Below are positions 25,101-33,538 of a DNA stretch of 54,817 nt, piece after piece. Under the pieces are notes generated by a model, which saw only the letters and a program-made list of their open reading frames with translations, searched no databases and was not told where the DNA came from. The DNA comes from an uncultured Planctomycetaceae bacterium (lineage in GTDB: Bacteria > Planctomycetota > Planctomycetia > Planctomycetales > Planctomycetaceae): positions 1-54,817 of the forward strand of contig CALFSX010000140.1 of the NCBI GenBank assembly GCA_937916515.1, written 5' to 3'. The translations under genes were made by a program, and so were the position numbers. Numbering within the stretch: position 1 is the first letter of the stretch; each line of letters opens with the position of its first letter.

Positions 25101-28100
25101 TGGCAACGTTTTCCTCAAACAATTCGAGGTCGTCAGCATGCACCCTGGCCTTCACATCCTCCACTGATTCAGGACATTCTATGTTCTGCGGAAGCGTGGG
25201 TTCTGTACTGTAATACCGTTTGACGGTGTCGGTTTCTATATCCCAGACAAACGCTATCGCGCTGGCGGCTTGCAGTGCAATACGCAGACGTTCTTCGCTT
25301 TCTCGCAACGCAACTTCAGCAAGATTCCGCTTCGTGACGTCACGCGTCACCGCCAGCATGACTCGTTCCGACCCGATATCCATCGGAACGGCCTGACTTT
25401 CCATTGAACACCGCTGGCCACTCAATCTTGTAATATCAAACTCATGCGTCCCGTATTCGCCATTGCACACTTGATTATGGAAATGAATATACGCCTCCCT
25501 GTGTTCGGGAACGACCAGGTCAAACACGCTGCTTCCGGCGACAAGGTCAAAGCTGTCTGCTCCGATCATGGCTAATCCCGTCGCATTCATTTCAATCAAA
25601 TCGCCATTTCGTTTGACCAGTTTAATGCACTCGGGAGTGGCTTGTATGATTGCTTGTGAATAGTTCTGGCTTTCCGTCAGTTGTTGCTCAACACGTTTTC
25701 TTTCCGTGATGTCCTGATCTGTACCTTCGATCAGCACCGTTTGGCCGGATGCATCAATTGTTGACTTGGCGCGGCTGTGAATCCAAACGACTTTGCCGTC
25801 CGGGCGTACAATCCGCAAATCGGTGGCTACCTCCGGTATTCCGGCTCGAATAGAAATGGAACGACTGATCGCCTTCGAACGATCTTCCGGGTGCACCAGA
25901 TCAAAGAATGCTTCTGCGCTGGGCTGCTGCACTGTCGCGTCAAGGCCAAAGATTTCAAACAACGCTTCTGACCACCAGACTTCACCTGTGAGCGGATCCG
26001 AAGTCCAGCTGCCCAGCCGGGCGATATGCTGAGATTCTGCCAATCGTCGCTCGCTTTCTTTCAGCAGATCCTGAGCGATCTTTCCGGCAGTAAAGTCGGA
26101 GAAAGAACAGACCACCTGATACGGCAGCGATTCCCCGTGCTGCCGCAATGGTTCCGAATTGAATCGAAGCCAGGCAATTTCGCCATTCGGAAGGTGGGCA
26201 CCCATGACCATGTCAGTCACCCTGTTTCCTGTTTGCAACGTGACCGCTGCAGGATGTTCTTCCACGGGAAACGGTGTGCCATCTTCTCGAACAAAACGCC
26301 AAATTTTATCTGAATACTTCGTGCCACAGATCGTGTAGGAATCCAGCCCCAATATTCTTTCCGCGCTTTCGTTGCACGTGACGATATTACCGTTGGCTGT
26401 TATCAGCAGCACGCCTTCGGCAATCGATTCAACCAACGATCGATAGCGTTCTTCGCTGGCCTGAATGATCGCTTCTGCTCTCATTCTTTCCGTGACATCG
26501 TGTACCGAAACGACCAGATGTGTACACACACTATTGTCGTTAAACACAGGAGACGCGCTGGCATTTCCAACAACAATACCTGTCGCAAACGTGGCAGACT
26601 GATCCCAACGGACAATCTGCTGAGTTGATTCGGCCTGCTGATATTTTTCCAGCATCGTGGCCACAGTCGCCGCCGGCCAGATCTGTTCCACTTGCCGACC
26701 AATCACTTCTTCGGAAGTGAATCCTGTCACTCGGCTGAACGCTTTGTTCACAGATGCGAACGTGTAGCAACCACCCGGTTCCACTGACAGCAGAAAGATT
26801 ATGTCTCCTACAGTTTCGTAGATGGACGTCAGTTGTTGATGAGAACTTTGTAGTTTGCTTTCTGCTTCTTTCTGGTCAGTAATGTCACGTACGGTACCAA
26901 TAAAAAAATGGCGACCATCCGATTCGAAGTTCACCAGCCGGATATCAACAGGCACCAAAGTACCATCTTTGTGTTGATGCACCGATTCAAAAGACGATTG
27001 GCTGCCACTGTTCCGTTCCGCCAGGAGCGGCCATGTTTGCTGAGGATCTGTCGCTTTGTCGAAGAAATCCGGCGTCCCGCCAATCAGTTCTTTTCGCGAA
27101 TATCCAAGGTATTCGCATGCGCGATAGCTGCAATCCACGATGATGCCGGTTTCATCCAACATGAAGAACGCATCGGTGGTGTTGTCAACAAAAGATCGAA
27201 ACCTCGCTTCACTGGTTCTTAAGTCCTGATCAACACGATTGCTTTCGATAGCGATCGACGCCAGGTGCTTAATACGATCAACCAGCTCACTGATTCGTGC
27301 ATCGACTTTTGTTGGTTCTTTAAAATAGACAGCGACGGTGCCCAATACACTGGGAGTGTCTCGGCACCCCGACATTATCGGCAGCGTAAAACAAGCTCGC
27401 AGACCACTGTCCAATGCCAGTTTTTTAAACACCGGCCATTTGTCCAGACGCGCGATATCCTCCACCGCCAATGACTGGCCTGTGACTGCAACCGTAGGAC
27501 AGGGACCAATCTCCGGGTCAAGGATGATGCCATCCACGATTTCGTTATATTCCCCGGGCAGCGCACCAGATGCACCAACCCGAAGATGTCTGGCGTCACG
27601 ATCAACCAACAATATCCCACAAACCGACGATGGGATTTCAGATTCAATCAACGCCGCCATTTGCTCCAGAACGTCTCGCAATGGTACTCCCAATGCGATC
27701 TGTTGCAGTATCTGGTTTTGCTGCTGCAAGGCTGACTCTGCGTTTCGTTGAGAAGTGACTTCACGCACGACACCACAAACCCCTGCGACGGCTCCCGTGT
27801 GATCTCGATAGGCCGATTTCGTCACCGCAAAGACTCGCCTGACGCCGTCGATCATCATCACTCGATCAGCGGTCTCCGACTGTCCAGTCTCCATGACCCG
27901 ACAATCCTGCTCTCGAAACCGCTCTCTGTCGTCCTCACCCAAAACCGCCTGAAACGTATTGCCAACGATGTCCTGTTCAGATTTTCCTGACAGGCGACAG
28001 GCGGCTTCATTGCAGTAAAGGTATTTACCTTCCTGGTCCTTCAGAAACACGGCATCGGTTATGCTGTCCAATGCGATATGAGAAAAATCGACGCTATCAC

Positions 28101-28146
28101 GGCTTGTTTGTGGCCGGTGAATTCTATAGATCGTGTCTTTTTGCAT
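22198..28146 (-). CDS. soluble multi-PAS/GAF hybrid sensor histidine kinase (1982 aa)
   Basis: There is no signal peptide or membrane helix, so it is a cytoplasmic sensor. Domain order (approximate residues): PAS 20-140; GAF 145-300; PAS 310-430, 435-560, 565-690, 695-815, 820-945, 950-1075, 1078-1200 and 1200-1322; GAF 1325-1480; PAS 1485-1605; HisKA 1612-1680 with GGVAHDFNNML (phospho-His); HATPase 1720-1840 with N- and G-boxes (GKGTGLGLAVV); C-terminal receiver 1860-1980 with LLTDVVMPG (phospho-Asp) and a conserved Lys in LQKPF. Most PAS units end with the D-I-T-E-R-K-type PAC signature. It is probably a phosphorelay hub integrating several small-molecule or redox inputs. The output partner is not encoded nearby. 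Binding ligands of the PAS units cannot be told from sequence. Confidence 0.95.
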   Translation of the reverse strand: MQKDTIYRIHRPQTSRDSVDFSHIALDSITDAVFLKDQEGKYLYCNEAACRLSGKSEQDIVGNTFQAVLGEDDRERFREQDCRVMETGQSETADRVMMIDGVRRVFAVTKSAYRDHTGAVAGVCGVVREVTSQRNAESALQQQNQILQQIALGVPLRDVLEQMAALIESEIPSSVCGILLVDRDARHLRVGASGALPGEYNEIVDGIILDPEIGPCPTVAVTGQSLAVEDIARLDKWPVFKKLALDSGLRACFTLPIMSGCRDTPSVLGTVAVYFKEPTKVDARISELVDRIKHLASIAIESNRVDQDLRTSEARFRSFVDNTTDAFFMLDETGIIVDCSYRACEYLGYSRKELIGGTPDFFDKATDPQQTWPLLAERNSGSQSSFESVHQHKDGTLVPVDIRLVNFESDGRHFFIGTVRDITDQKEAESKLQSSHQQLTSIYETVGDIIFLLSVEPGGCYTFASVNKAFSRVTGFTSEEVIGRQVEQIWPAATVATMLEKYQQAESTQQIVRWDQSATFATGIVVGNASASPVFNDNSVCTHLVVSVHDVTERMRAEAIIQASEERYRSLVESIAEGVLLITANGNIVTCNESAERILGLDSYTICGTKYSDKIWRFVREDGTPFPVEEHPAAVTLQTGNRVTDMVMGAHLPNGEIAWLRFNSEPLRQHGESLPYQVVCSFSDFTAGKIAQDLLKESERRLAESQHIARLGSWTSDPLTGEVWWSEALFEIFGLDATVQQPSAEAFFDLVHPEDRSKAISRSISIRAGIPEVATDLRIVRPDGKVVWIHSRAKSTIDASGQTVLIEGTDQDITERKRVEQQLTESQNYSQAIIQATPECIKLVKRNGDLIEMNATGLAMIGADSFDLVAGSSVFDLVVPEHREAYIHFHNQVCNGEYGTHEFDITRLSGQRCSMESQAVPMDIGSERVMLAVTRDVTKRNLAEVALRESEERLRIALQAASAIAFVWDIETDTVKRYYSTEPTLPQNIECPESVEDVKARVHADDLELFEENVATCLKSGTEYKSLYRISRADGTVAWMEEWGNLVRGPDGRPQRLSGISIDVTERKRAEEELRRTSTLLQAVADGISDVVYVKDQDGRYIFCNKTASKHVSLPAEEVLGKTADELFDVQSAQRIRNRDQQIMELKTLQTVEETLTSNGVERTYLSTKAPYYGEKGEVAGVLGISHDITQRKAAERALRLTQFGIDNASDSIFWIGEFGKFISVNDGACRNLGYTREELIGKTAADIDPNYEETAGLHELERLKRGHVFHMETQHVRKDGTVMDVEVRGNYLRYEDQGIVCAFARDITNRKRAEKRVATHHAVIEILASAEDLRSAAPLLLKAICETAEWDVGELWVLDQTGERLRCLEHWVVAELVSTEFSQVSRTSTYRLDEGLGGRVWATAQSAWIADICVTKDVYRSQLAKNVGLNSVFAFPIVLGTEVLAVASFFSRQPREPDAGLLRMLESLGIQIGKFIEQKQAEGRLRLFRTLIDHATDFIEVVDPETGRILDVNQRACEAHGYTRDEFLQLTICDLDSQITRTRFHNELVREISSKGSLSLEGRHLRKDGSTFPVEVNANLIHLDRQYIVANVRDISERTLMEQHLRQSQKMDAVGRLAGGVAHDFNNMLTVINGHAELLLALTPKKDNRRDPLQAIYDAGSRAAELTAQLLAFSRKTFVEPQVIDLNAVVISAKRLLSRLIREDIIFNFFGGEKLQPIKADSGQIEQAIVNLVVNARDAMHDGGLLTITTSNLSINMDDAVGTPDMPPGQYVALEISDTGCGMSEEILSKIFEPFYTTKEVGKGTGLGLAVVHGVMTQCGGHVNVFSDVDQGTTFQLLFPVTESVTDKTKSQRSPKSAGGTETLLIVEDEEGVRCIAQRVLENHGYHVLTSASGAAALDIVREYDGTIHLLLTDVVMPGMGGRELAQQLRRQRPDLKIIFMSGHTDETVFDLGLTEAGDSFLQKPFTPGGLVSKVRTMLDV

Positions 28147-28693
28147 TGGCCACTTTCCAACAAGGTCGATCGTGGTTTTAAGACGAATCCCACCGATTCA
28201 TGCTGACACTACTGGCGATTCGCGGAGCAAGCCTGACCACTACAAACCGAAAATGATCATGCCTTCCGACATCCTTGAACCTTGCAAACAAGTATACAAC
28301 TTCTTAATGATTGCATAGTCAACGAAACCGCTTCCCCACTAGCAACTAAGGGTTTAACCCACAGCAGGGTGATTTTATGTATACACCCTAGACATCGAGT
28401 TTTCGGTGATCGCCCCGCTGCCTGGAAAGCCCTGATCACTCCCCGAAACGCCAGATTCCCAATGACCGCAGACCGACACCGGTGAGTCTTCGGATAAACG
28501 TTTCCTGACTTCACACTCTTCCGTTTCACCGCTTTTACCATCCAGAACTGAGATCAGCTTTGGTCATCGTCGGTCGCCGGATGTATGCGTTTTGCAACCG
28601 GATGAGTTCACTGGCTTTTGGGCGAGCCTTTCGCGAAAGTTCGTGTCCGAATGGCATTCCGCCGACCCCGCTGTGACTTTTTGAACGACCGCT
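28147..28693. other. non-coding stretch between divergent genes
   Basis: This 547-bp region separates the histidine kinase from the MFS gene. It is locally AT-richer around 28280-28390. Short frames on both strands lack ribosome sites and plausible protein composition. It must hold the promoters of both genes, but I could not assign -35/-10 boxes with confidence. Confidence 0.6.
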
Positions 28694-29950
28694 ATGAATG
28701 CCGGTTTACACACTGTTCGCGATACGATTCGCCCCTACTTGAACCTGCCGAACGCCGTTCATGTGTTGTGTTTTGGCTCGTTTATTAATCGAGCCGGGTC
28801 GTTTGTGATGGTCTTCATGACCATCTATGTCAGTGAACAACTTGGCTTTGGAATTACCTTTGCCGCCAATTGTTTTGGAGTATTCGGACTGGGCTCTGTT
28901 GTGTCGTCGCTGGTCGGCGGATTGCTGGCAGATCGCTTCGGCCGCAAGCCCATCATGCTGTTGGCTTTGTTTGGTGGAGCCATCGCGTTGGCATTGCTGG
29001 GCATGGTGCGCGAACAATGGTCGTTTCTAACTTTGGTGCTGGCGTTTTCGCTGGCGGTTGAAATGTATCGCCCTGCCGCGTCGGCCATGATGGGAGATCT
29101 TGTTAATCAGATTCAGCGACCTCTGGCCTTCGGGCTGATGTACATCGCCTTTAACCTGGGATTCGCATTTGCAGCTCCCATCGGCGGCTTTCTGGCTCAG
29201 CATTCGTTCCAGTGGCTCTTCTGGGGCGACGCGATTACGACAGCGGCTTACGGAATAATCATTCTACTGTTCATCAAAGAAACTCTGCCAAAGCAAACGG
29301 CGTTGGAAATCGAAACCGTCGGTCGAGAATCAACCGTGACATGGTCGGAAGCTGTGACCCACATGCTGCACGATCGCACATTCGTGTTGTTTTCACTGGC
29401 GACGCTGCTGACAAGCCTGGTCTTCATGCAGGCGTTTTCCACTCTGCCCATCTATATGAGCCAACTGGGATTCACCAAGGAAAAAGTGGGTTGGTTGCTG
29501 GCAACGAATGGTGCACTGATTGTGGTTTGCCAGATTCCGTTTACACATTGGCTGAATCGCTATCACCGAATACTGGTGATTCTGGCTGGCGAAATTCTGC
29601 TGGCGATTGGCTTCGGCTTAACGACATTTGCTGAAACTGCTCCCATGTTCTTCCTGACGATCGTCATCTGGACACTGGGAGAAGTGGTGCAGGCCGCGTT
29701 CAAACAATCTCTGGTTGCCGACCTTGCTCCCACAAACATGCGAGGCCGCTATATGGGAGTGTTCTCGTTATGCCACGCCATCGGCTTCACCGTGGGAGCT
29801 CCCGCTGGAGGGCAGATACTGGAACGCTGGGGACCGCAGGTTTTGTGGCCCACCTGTTTCGTCATCGTGCTGCTGGCCGCGGGCGTGTATGGACTTGTAT
29901 ACCTGCGTTTGGAACGCATTCGCCTGCAACTCGAACACGCATCGGCGTAG
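28694..29950 (+). CDS. MFS transporter (418 aa)
   Basis: A twelve-helix major facilitator superfamily protein. Between helices 2 and 3 it has the signature loop GGLLADRFGRKPIM (motif A). The halves are joined by a cytoplasmic loop at about 190-220. The PAASAMMGDLV and GAPAGGQILERWGP blocks resemble the drug-efflux MdtH/TetA-like subgroup. It is a proton-coupled exporter by family; the substrate is unknown. The length is normal. It stands alone between a divergent kinase and a convergent membrane protein gene. Confidence 0.9.
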   Translation: MNAGLHTVRDTIRPYLNLPNAVHVLCFGSFINRAGSFVMVFMTIYVSEQLGFGITFAANCFGVFGLGSVVSSLVGGLLADRFGRKPIMLLALFGGAIALALLGMVREQWSFLTLVLAFSLAVEMYRPAASAMMGDLVNQIQRPLAFGLMYIAFNLGFAFAAPIGGFLAQHSFQWLFWGDAITTAAYGIIILLFIKETLPKQTALEIETVGRESTVTWSEAVTHMLHDRTFVLFSLATLLTSLVFMQAFSTLPIYMSQLGFTKEKVGWLLATNGALIVVCQIPFTHWLNRYHRILVILAGEILLAIGFGLTTFAETAPMFFLTIVIWTLGEVVQAAFKQSLVADLAPTNMRGRYMGVFSLCHAIGFTVGAPAGGQILERWGPQVLWPTCFVIVLLAAGVYGLVYLRLERIRLQLEHASA

Positions 29951-30018
29951 ACGTCCCGCCAGTGCATGAATGTCGCCGAACTTTGGCTTCGTGCGCAAAA
30001 TGCGCTGCGTGGAAATTC

Positions 30019-30708
30019 TTAGTTGTGGTGGCTATTCAGCATGATCGATGCCAGCAATTCCTGCCGCAATCCGGCCAGCCGAAACACGCCTTTGTCATGA
30101 TAGATGGCCATCACTGAAAATTCTCTCGGCCTATGTCGCACGTAGAACACGACCCCAAGCACCAACCCAAGTATGGCAGTGATGATGATCACCCACACCC
30201 AAACCTTGTCAAAGCTTAGATACGCGATCGCCGCTGCGATCAGAAACATCAGGATGTAAGCCAACAACCAGCGGGAAAATCTTTTGGCTGCCAAGGCCTT
30301 CGATTTGGCCAGATGCGACTGACCAACCACAACCTTCACTTTAATGCCGAACCAGCTCTGCAGTACAAAGTTGGCGATCATCATGGGGTAGACCAATCTA
30401 ACAACAAACCGAAAGTCCAAGCCCAATGCGTTTAGCGTCAGGTATGTCCCAAAACATCCGAAAAGCATCAATGAAAACGTGGTATTTAACCAACGCGGTG
30501 ATGCCTTAACGGTTTTCTTAACGGTACCAACAAGACCTTCCGTTTCACCTGTCAGCCAGCAGTACTGATGAAGATCCAGCTCTGACCGGCAATACACCAA
30601 CGTGTCGATCACTCGATAAGGTTGATCATCGCTTAACTCCACGTCCGCCGTTTCCGGACCGGACTGCGGAGCTGCGAAGGGATTCTGTTCGGGATCTCCA
30701 TCGCCCAT
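30019..30708 (-). CDS. planctomycete membrane protein with NPFAAP N-terminus (229 aa)
   Basis: The N-terminus NPFAAPQSGPETAD is a proline-rich cytoplasmic lead common in planctomycete membrane proteins. Four hydrophobic helices follow (TFSLMLFGCFGTYLTLNAL, LVYPMMIANFVLQSWFGI, WLLAYILMFLIAAAIAYL, VWVWVIIITAILGLVLGVVF). No catalytic motif is visible. It begins 24 bp after the stop of the TraB-like lipoprotein gene on the same strand, so they probably form an operon. Function unknown. Confidence 0.75.
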   Translation of the reverse strand: MGDGDPEQNPFAAPQSGPETADVELSDDQPYRVIDTLVYCRSELDLHQYCWLTGETEGLVGTVKKTVKASPRWLNTTFSLMLFGCFGTYLTLNALGLDFRFVVRLVYPMMIANFVLQSWFGIKVKVVVGQSHLAKSKALAAKRFSRWLLAYILMFLIAAAIAYLSFDKVWVWVIIITAILGLVLGVVFYVRHRPREFSVMAIYHDKGVFRLAGLRQELLASIMLNSHHN

Positions 30709-30732
30709 AGTTCTGCCAAATTGAGACTGTGC

Positions 30733-31905
30733 TTACTGTGGAATCGACGCCAGCAATTGCTGAGCATACTGTTTGACATCGGCGTTCGATGCCTGATCGT
30801 TAAGTATACCAAACAAGCGTTGGCGAGCATTCCCGGTATCTCCCGCTTTGCTGAGTGCCTGAGCCGCACTGATTCTGGCACCATCCGCCAAACGGTTCTT
30901 CCCATCAAATTTTGAAATTGCGTCGCCGCTTGTGGAAATCACTGTGTCGAAGGCTGCCATCGCTCCTGGGATATCGCCCCTGTGCATCAGGTATTTGCCA
31001 TAGAACAGGTTATAGTCGCCCGCCAGACTGGGCACGCCCTTCACGGCATCCAACACCTTAATTGCATTCGCCAGCTGAACACCACTGACCGACGGCAGAT
31101 TCAGCGGTCTCATGGCTTTCAAATAGTCCAACGGCAACGTGTGCTTAGCGACCTGTTCTAATGTCAGCGGAAAATAGTTATCTGTCGGAATGACTTTGAT
31201 GTCCGTAGCGTTCGCCAGTTGATCAGCAAAGTAGTAAGAGTGAGCAGCGCCAAATACGATGGCAACTTTCTTACCACGATGTTCCGCGCACGCATTTCGG
31301 ATATTGTCTACGACTTTGGCATTCCATGTTTCCCAAGGCGTGTCGGTGCCAGCCAATTGATGCAGTTTAGTATGATAGTCTCGCAACAGCTGGTTGTAAG
31401 CGCTTCCATTAATCGACTCGCAGGACGTCGACATCGCAGCAGATTCCTGCTGGAAGCGGCGTTCAATCAGTTCCAGTTGTTCGCCCTGACCATTGGCCGC
31501 CAATTGTTGTACCATCTGCCGTACTCTTGCCTGATAGCTGGGAAAGTACCATCCCACGGGAATCGTCTTCACGTTGTTATCAGCAGCCCAGGGTAGCGTC
31601 ACATTGGCACATTCGTAAGGCGCAGTGGACGCTCCGCCGCGAACGTTCATGGCTTCTTCTGTCAGCACAACATCCGGCTTGATTTTCGCCAGAAGTGCTC
31701 TGAGATGTCCCGGCGTGTAACCGTGAGGCATATCGGTGATAAAGTGTTCCGTGCCGATAATCACGATCTGCGTCGGTCCATCTGACGACGGGGCGCTGAC
31801 TTCCTGGGAAACGTTTTCAACCGTCTGGCCGGTCGGTGGCTGAGAATCAGAACAACCAACAACACCTGCAAGCACCAGAAAAGCAATGGAATAAGTTCGA
31901 TACAT
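30733..31905 (-). CDS. TraB/GumN-like lipoprotein with C-terminal helical repeats (390 aa)
   Basis: A lipobox (LAGVVGC, Cys18) marks it as a lipoprotein. The core has the two hallmark motifs of the TraB/PrgY/GumN (TIKI-like) superfamily: GTEH near residue 50 and GAAHSYYF near residue 220. An EEA motif with a possible active-site Glu lies between them (VVLTEEAM). TIKI members are metal-dependent proteases; the bacterial ones are largely uncharacterised. The C-terminal 110 residues are TPR-like helical repeats (YLMHRGDIPGAMAAFDTVI). It probably acts in the periplasm and is co-transcribed with the downstream membrane protein. Confidence 0.8.
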   Translation of the reverse strand: MYRTYSIAFLVLAGVVGCSDSQPPTGQTVENVSQEVSAPSSDGPTQIVIIGTEHFITDMPHGYTPGHLRALLAKIKPDVVLTEEAMNVRGGASTAPYECANVTLPWAADNNVKTIPVGWYFPSYQARVRQMVQQLAANGQGEQLELIERRFQQESAAMSTSCESINGSAYNQLLRDYHTKLHQLAGTDTPWETWNAKVVDNIRNACAEHRGKKVAIVFGAAHSYYFADQLANATDIKVIPTDNYFPLTLEQVAKHTLPLDYLKAMRPLNLPSVSGVQLANAIKVLDAVKGVPSLAGDYNLFYGKYLMHRGDIPGAMAAFDTVISTSGDAISKFDGKNRLADGARISAAQALSKAGDTGNARQRLFGILNDQASNADVKQYAQQLLASIPQ

Positions 31906-32096
31906 TGTTCACACTGTCCTTCAACTGAAACTTTGGTCGCTGATCTGCTACGCTTCTGCAATTCCAGGTGTCACTGTCCCGGTTAGCCAAATGGCTTTTA
32001 GCGACAGTCAAAACCTGAGTAACGAAAGCTCGAATCGGCTGCGGATATTCCGCTGCAACCGTTGGCCAACACTTGTTTTTCTGACAGGAGCATATC

Positions 32097-33353
32097 GTGC
32101 GTTCTTACTTGTTCGGTATTGGAAACTTCCTGTGCGCGGCTGCCGCGATTCAATCCATGGCTGTCGGAACGGACTGGTCCGGTTGGCGGGGACCGTTGCA
32201 AAATGGACACAGCACAGAAACCGGCCTGCCCGTCGATTGGTCGGCTGATTCGGTGGTCTGGATGGCTCCTTTGGCCGGAAAGGGGCAGTCTTCGCCCGTG
32301 ATCTTTGGCGAAAAAATCTTTCTGACATCCGCCATTGACAACGGTCGCCAGCGAGTGGTGATGTGCCTTGATAGAAACGACGGCAAATTGCTGTGGAGCG
32401 ATGTCGCGTGGACGGGAGATCCCGAGCCCAGCCATATCATGAACGGTTGGGCTTCGGCAACCTGCGTCACGGACGGCGAACGCGTCTATGCCTTCTTCGG
32501 CAAGGGCGGCGGACTGCTGTGCTACAGCGTTGATGGAAAGCGACTCTGGCAAAAGGATCTTGGCGAATTCGAGGGACCGTGGGGAACAGCCGCGTGCCCG
32601 GTGTTGGTCGGTAATCTAGTCATCCAGAACTGCGATGCTGATACAAACGCATTCATCGCCGCGTTCGACAAAACAACGGGCGACGAAGTCTGGCGAACCG
32701 ATCGCGAAGACGCTCGCGGATGGAGCACTCCCATATTGATCAAAGCGGCTGGCCGCGACGAACTGGTGATGAATGGTCATCACGGCCTGACAGCGTACGA
32801 CCCAACAACCGGCCTGCCGTTGTGGTTCTGCAAAGGCTTCGTCGGCAGAGGAACACCCACGGTGACTCCCGCTCGAGACCTGCTGCACGTTGTGAGCGGC
32901 TTGCGTGGCGACACGTACGCCGTTCGCCCCGGAGGAAACGGCGATGTGACATCAACGCACATGGCATGGCACACGCCTCGCAACTGTTCACGCGATCTGC
33001 CATCACCAATCGTGTTGGGTGATCAAAGCCTGGTGATGGACATGCGACGAGCAACAATCACGGCCTATAACATCAAGACCGGAGAAGAAACCTGGCGCGA
33101 TCGACTTGGCGACGCCGCTGTTCTGGGGCAATTCTGCGCAACACCCGTTGCCTGGAACAACCTGGCTTTCTTTGTTGCGGAATCCGGAACGACTTATGTT
33201 GTTCAAGCGGGTACTGAAATGAAAGTGGTCGCCGTCAACAACATTGATGCTGGCCCCGACGAAATTTTTCGAGCGTCCATCACTCCCAGCCAGGGTCAGA
33301 TCTTTCTGCGTTCAGACAGCAACCTGTATTGCATTGGCAAACGCGTGAAGTAG
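32097..33353 (+). CDS. secreted PQQ-like beta-propeller protein (418 aa)
   Basis: The N-terminus carries a hydrophobic export signal (GNFLCAAAAIQSMA). It then enters a WD/PQQ-like propeller with the usual blades: WSGWRGPLQNGHSTETGLP, CLDRNDGKLLW, FDKTTGDEVWR, YDPTTGLPLWF, YNIKTGEETWRD. No CxxCH or other cofactor motif is present, so it is probably a binding or scaffold protein, not an intact PQQ dehydrogenase. Such proteins are numerous in planctomycetes. The promoter lies in the 190-bp divergent gap to the TraB-like gene. An AGGAG sequence lies 8 nt before the annotated codons and fits a start at 32097. Confidence 0.87.
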   Translation: MRSYLFGIGNFLCAAAAIQSMAVGTDWSGWRGPLQNGHSTETGLPVDWSADSVVWMAPLAGKGQSSPVIFGEKIFLTSAIDNGRQRVVMCLDRNDGKLLWSDVAWTGDPEPSHIMNGWASATCVTDGERVYAFFGKGGGLLCYSVDGKRLWQKDLGEFEGPWGTAACPVLVGNLVIQNCDADTNAFIAAFDKTTGDEVWRTDREDARGWSTPILIKAAGRDELVMNGHHGLTAYDPTTGLPLWFCKGFVGRGTPTVTPARDLLHVVSGLRGDTYAVRPGGNGDVTSTHMAWHTPRNCSRDLPSPIVLGDQSLVMDMRRATITAYNIKTGEETWRDRLGDAAVLGQFCATPVAWNNLAFFVAESGTTYVVQAGTEMKVVAVNNIDAGPDEIFRASITPSQGQIFLRSDSNLYCIGKRVK

Positions 33354-33538
33354 CCCCATAGGACGGTCATGGCTTCCGTCGACGCAAGAGGCGTGTTGAT
33401 TTAGTCAGTTGATTGCATTAGTCCCGAGGGACGACAGTTTACTGCCGGGGACGGAGTCCCTGAATTGCCAGTTTCTTAAATCTTCGAGGCGAGAGAGTGG
33501 CGGCTGTGATCCCGGCCAGGCTGCGTGCTGCTACGTCG
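33354..33538. repeat. convergent gap with palindrome GTCCCGAGGGAC
   Basis: The 12-bp perfect palindrome at 33421-33432 is followed by a related GGGGACGGAGTCCC hairpin at 33457-33470. These lie between the convergent PQQ-propeller and unknown-protein genes and look like REP-type or terminator structures. Confidence 0.55.

Noticed and set aside
28257-28541. Short open frames in the gap between the histidine kinase and MFS genes
   Set aside because: No ribosome site, codon bias or domain; treated as non-coding.
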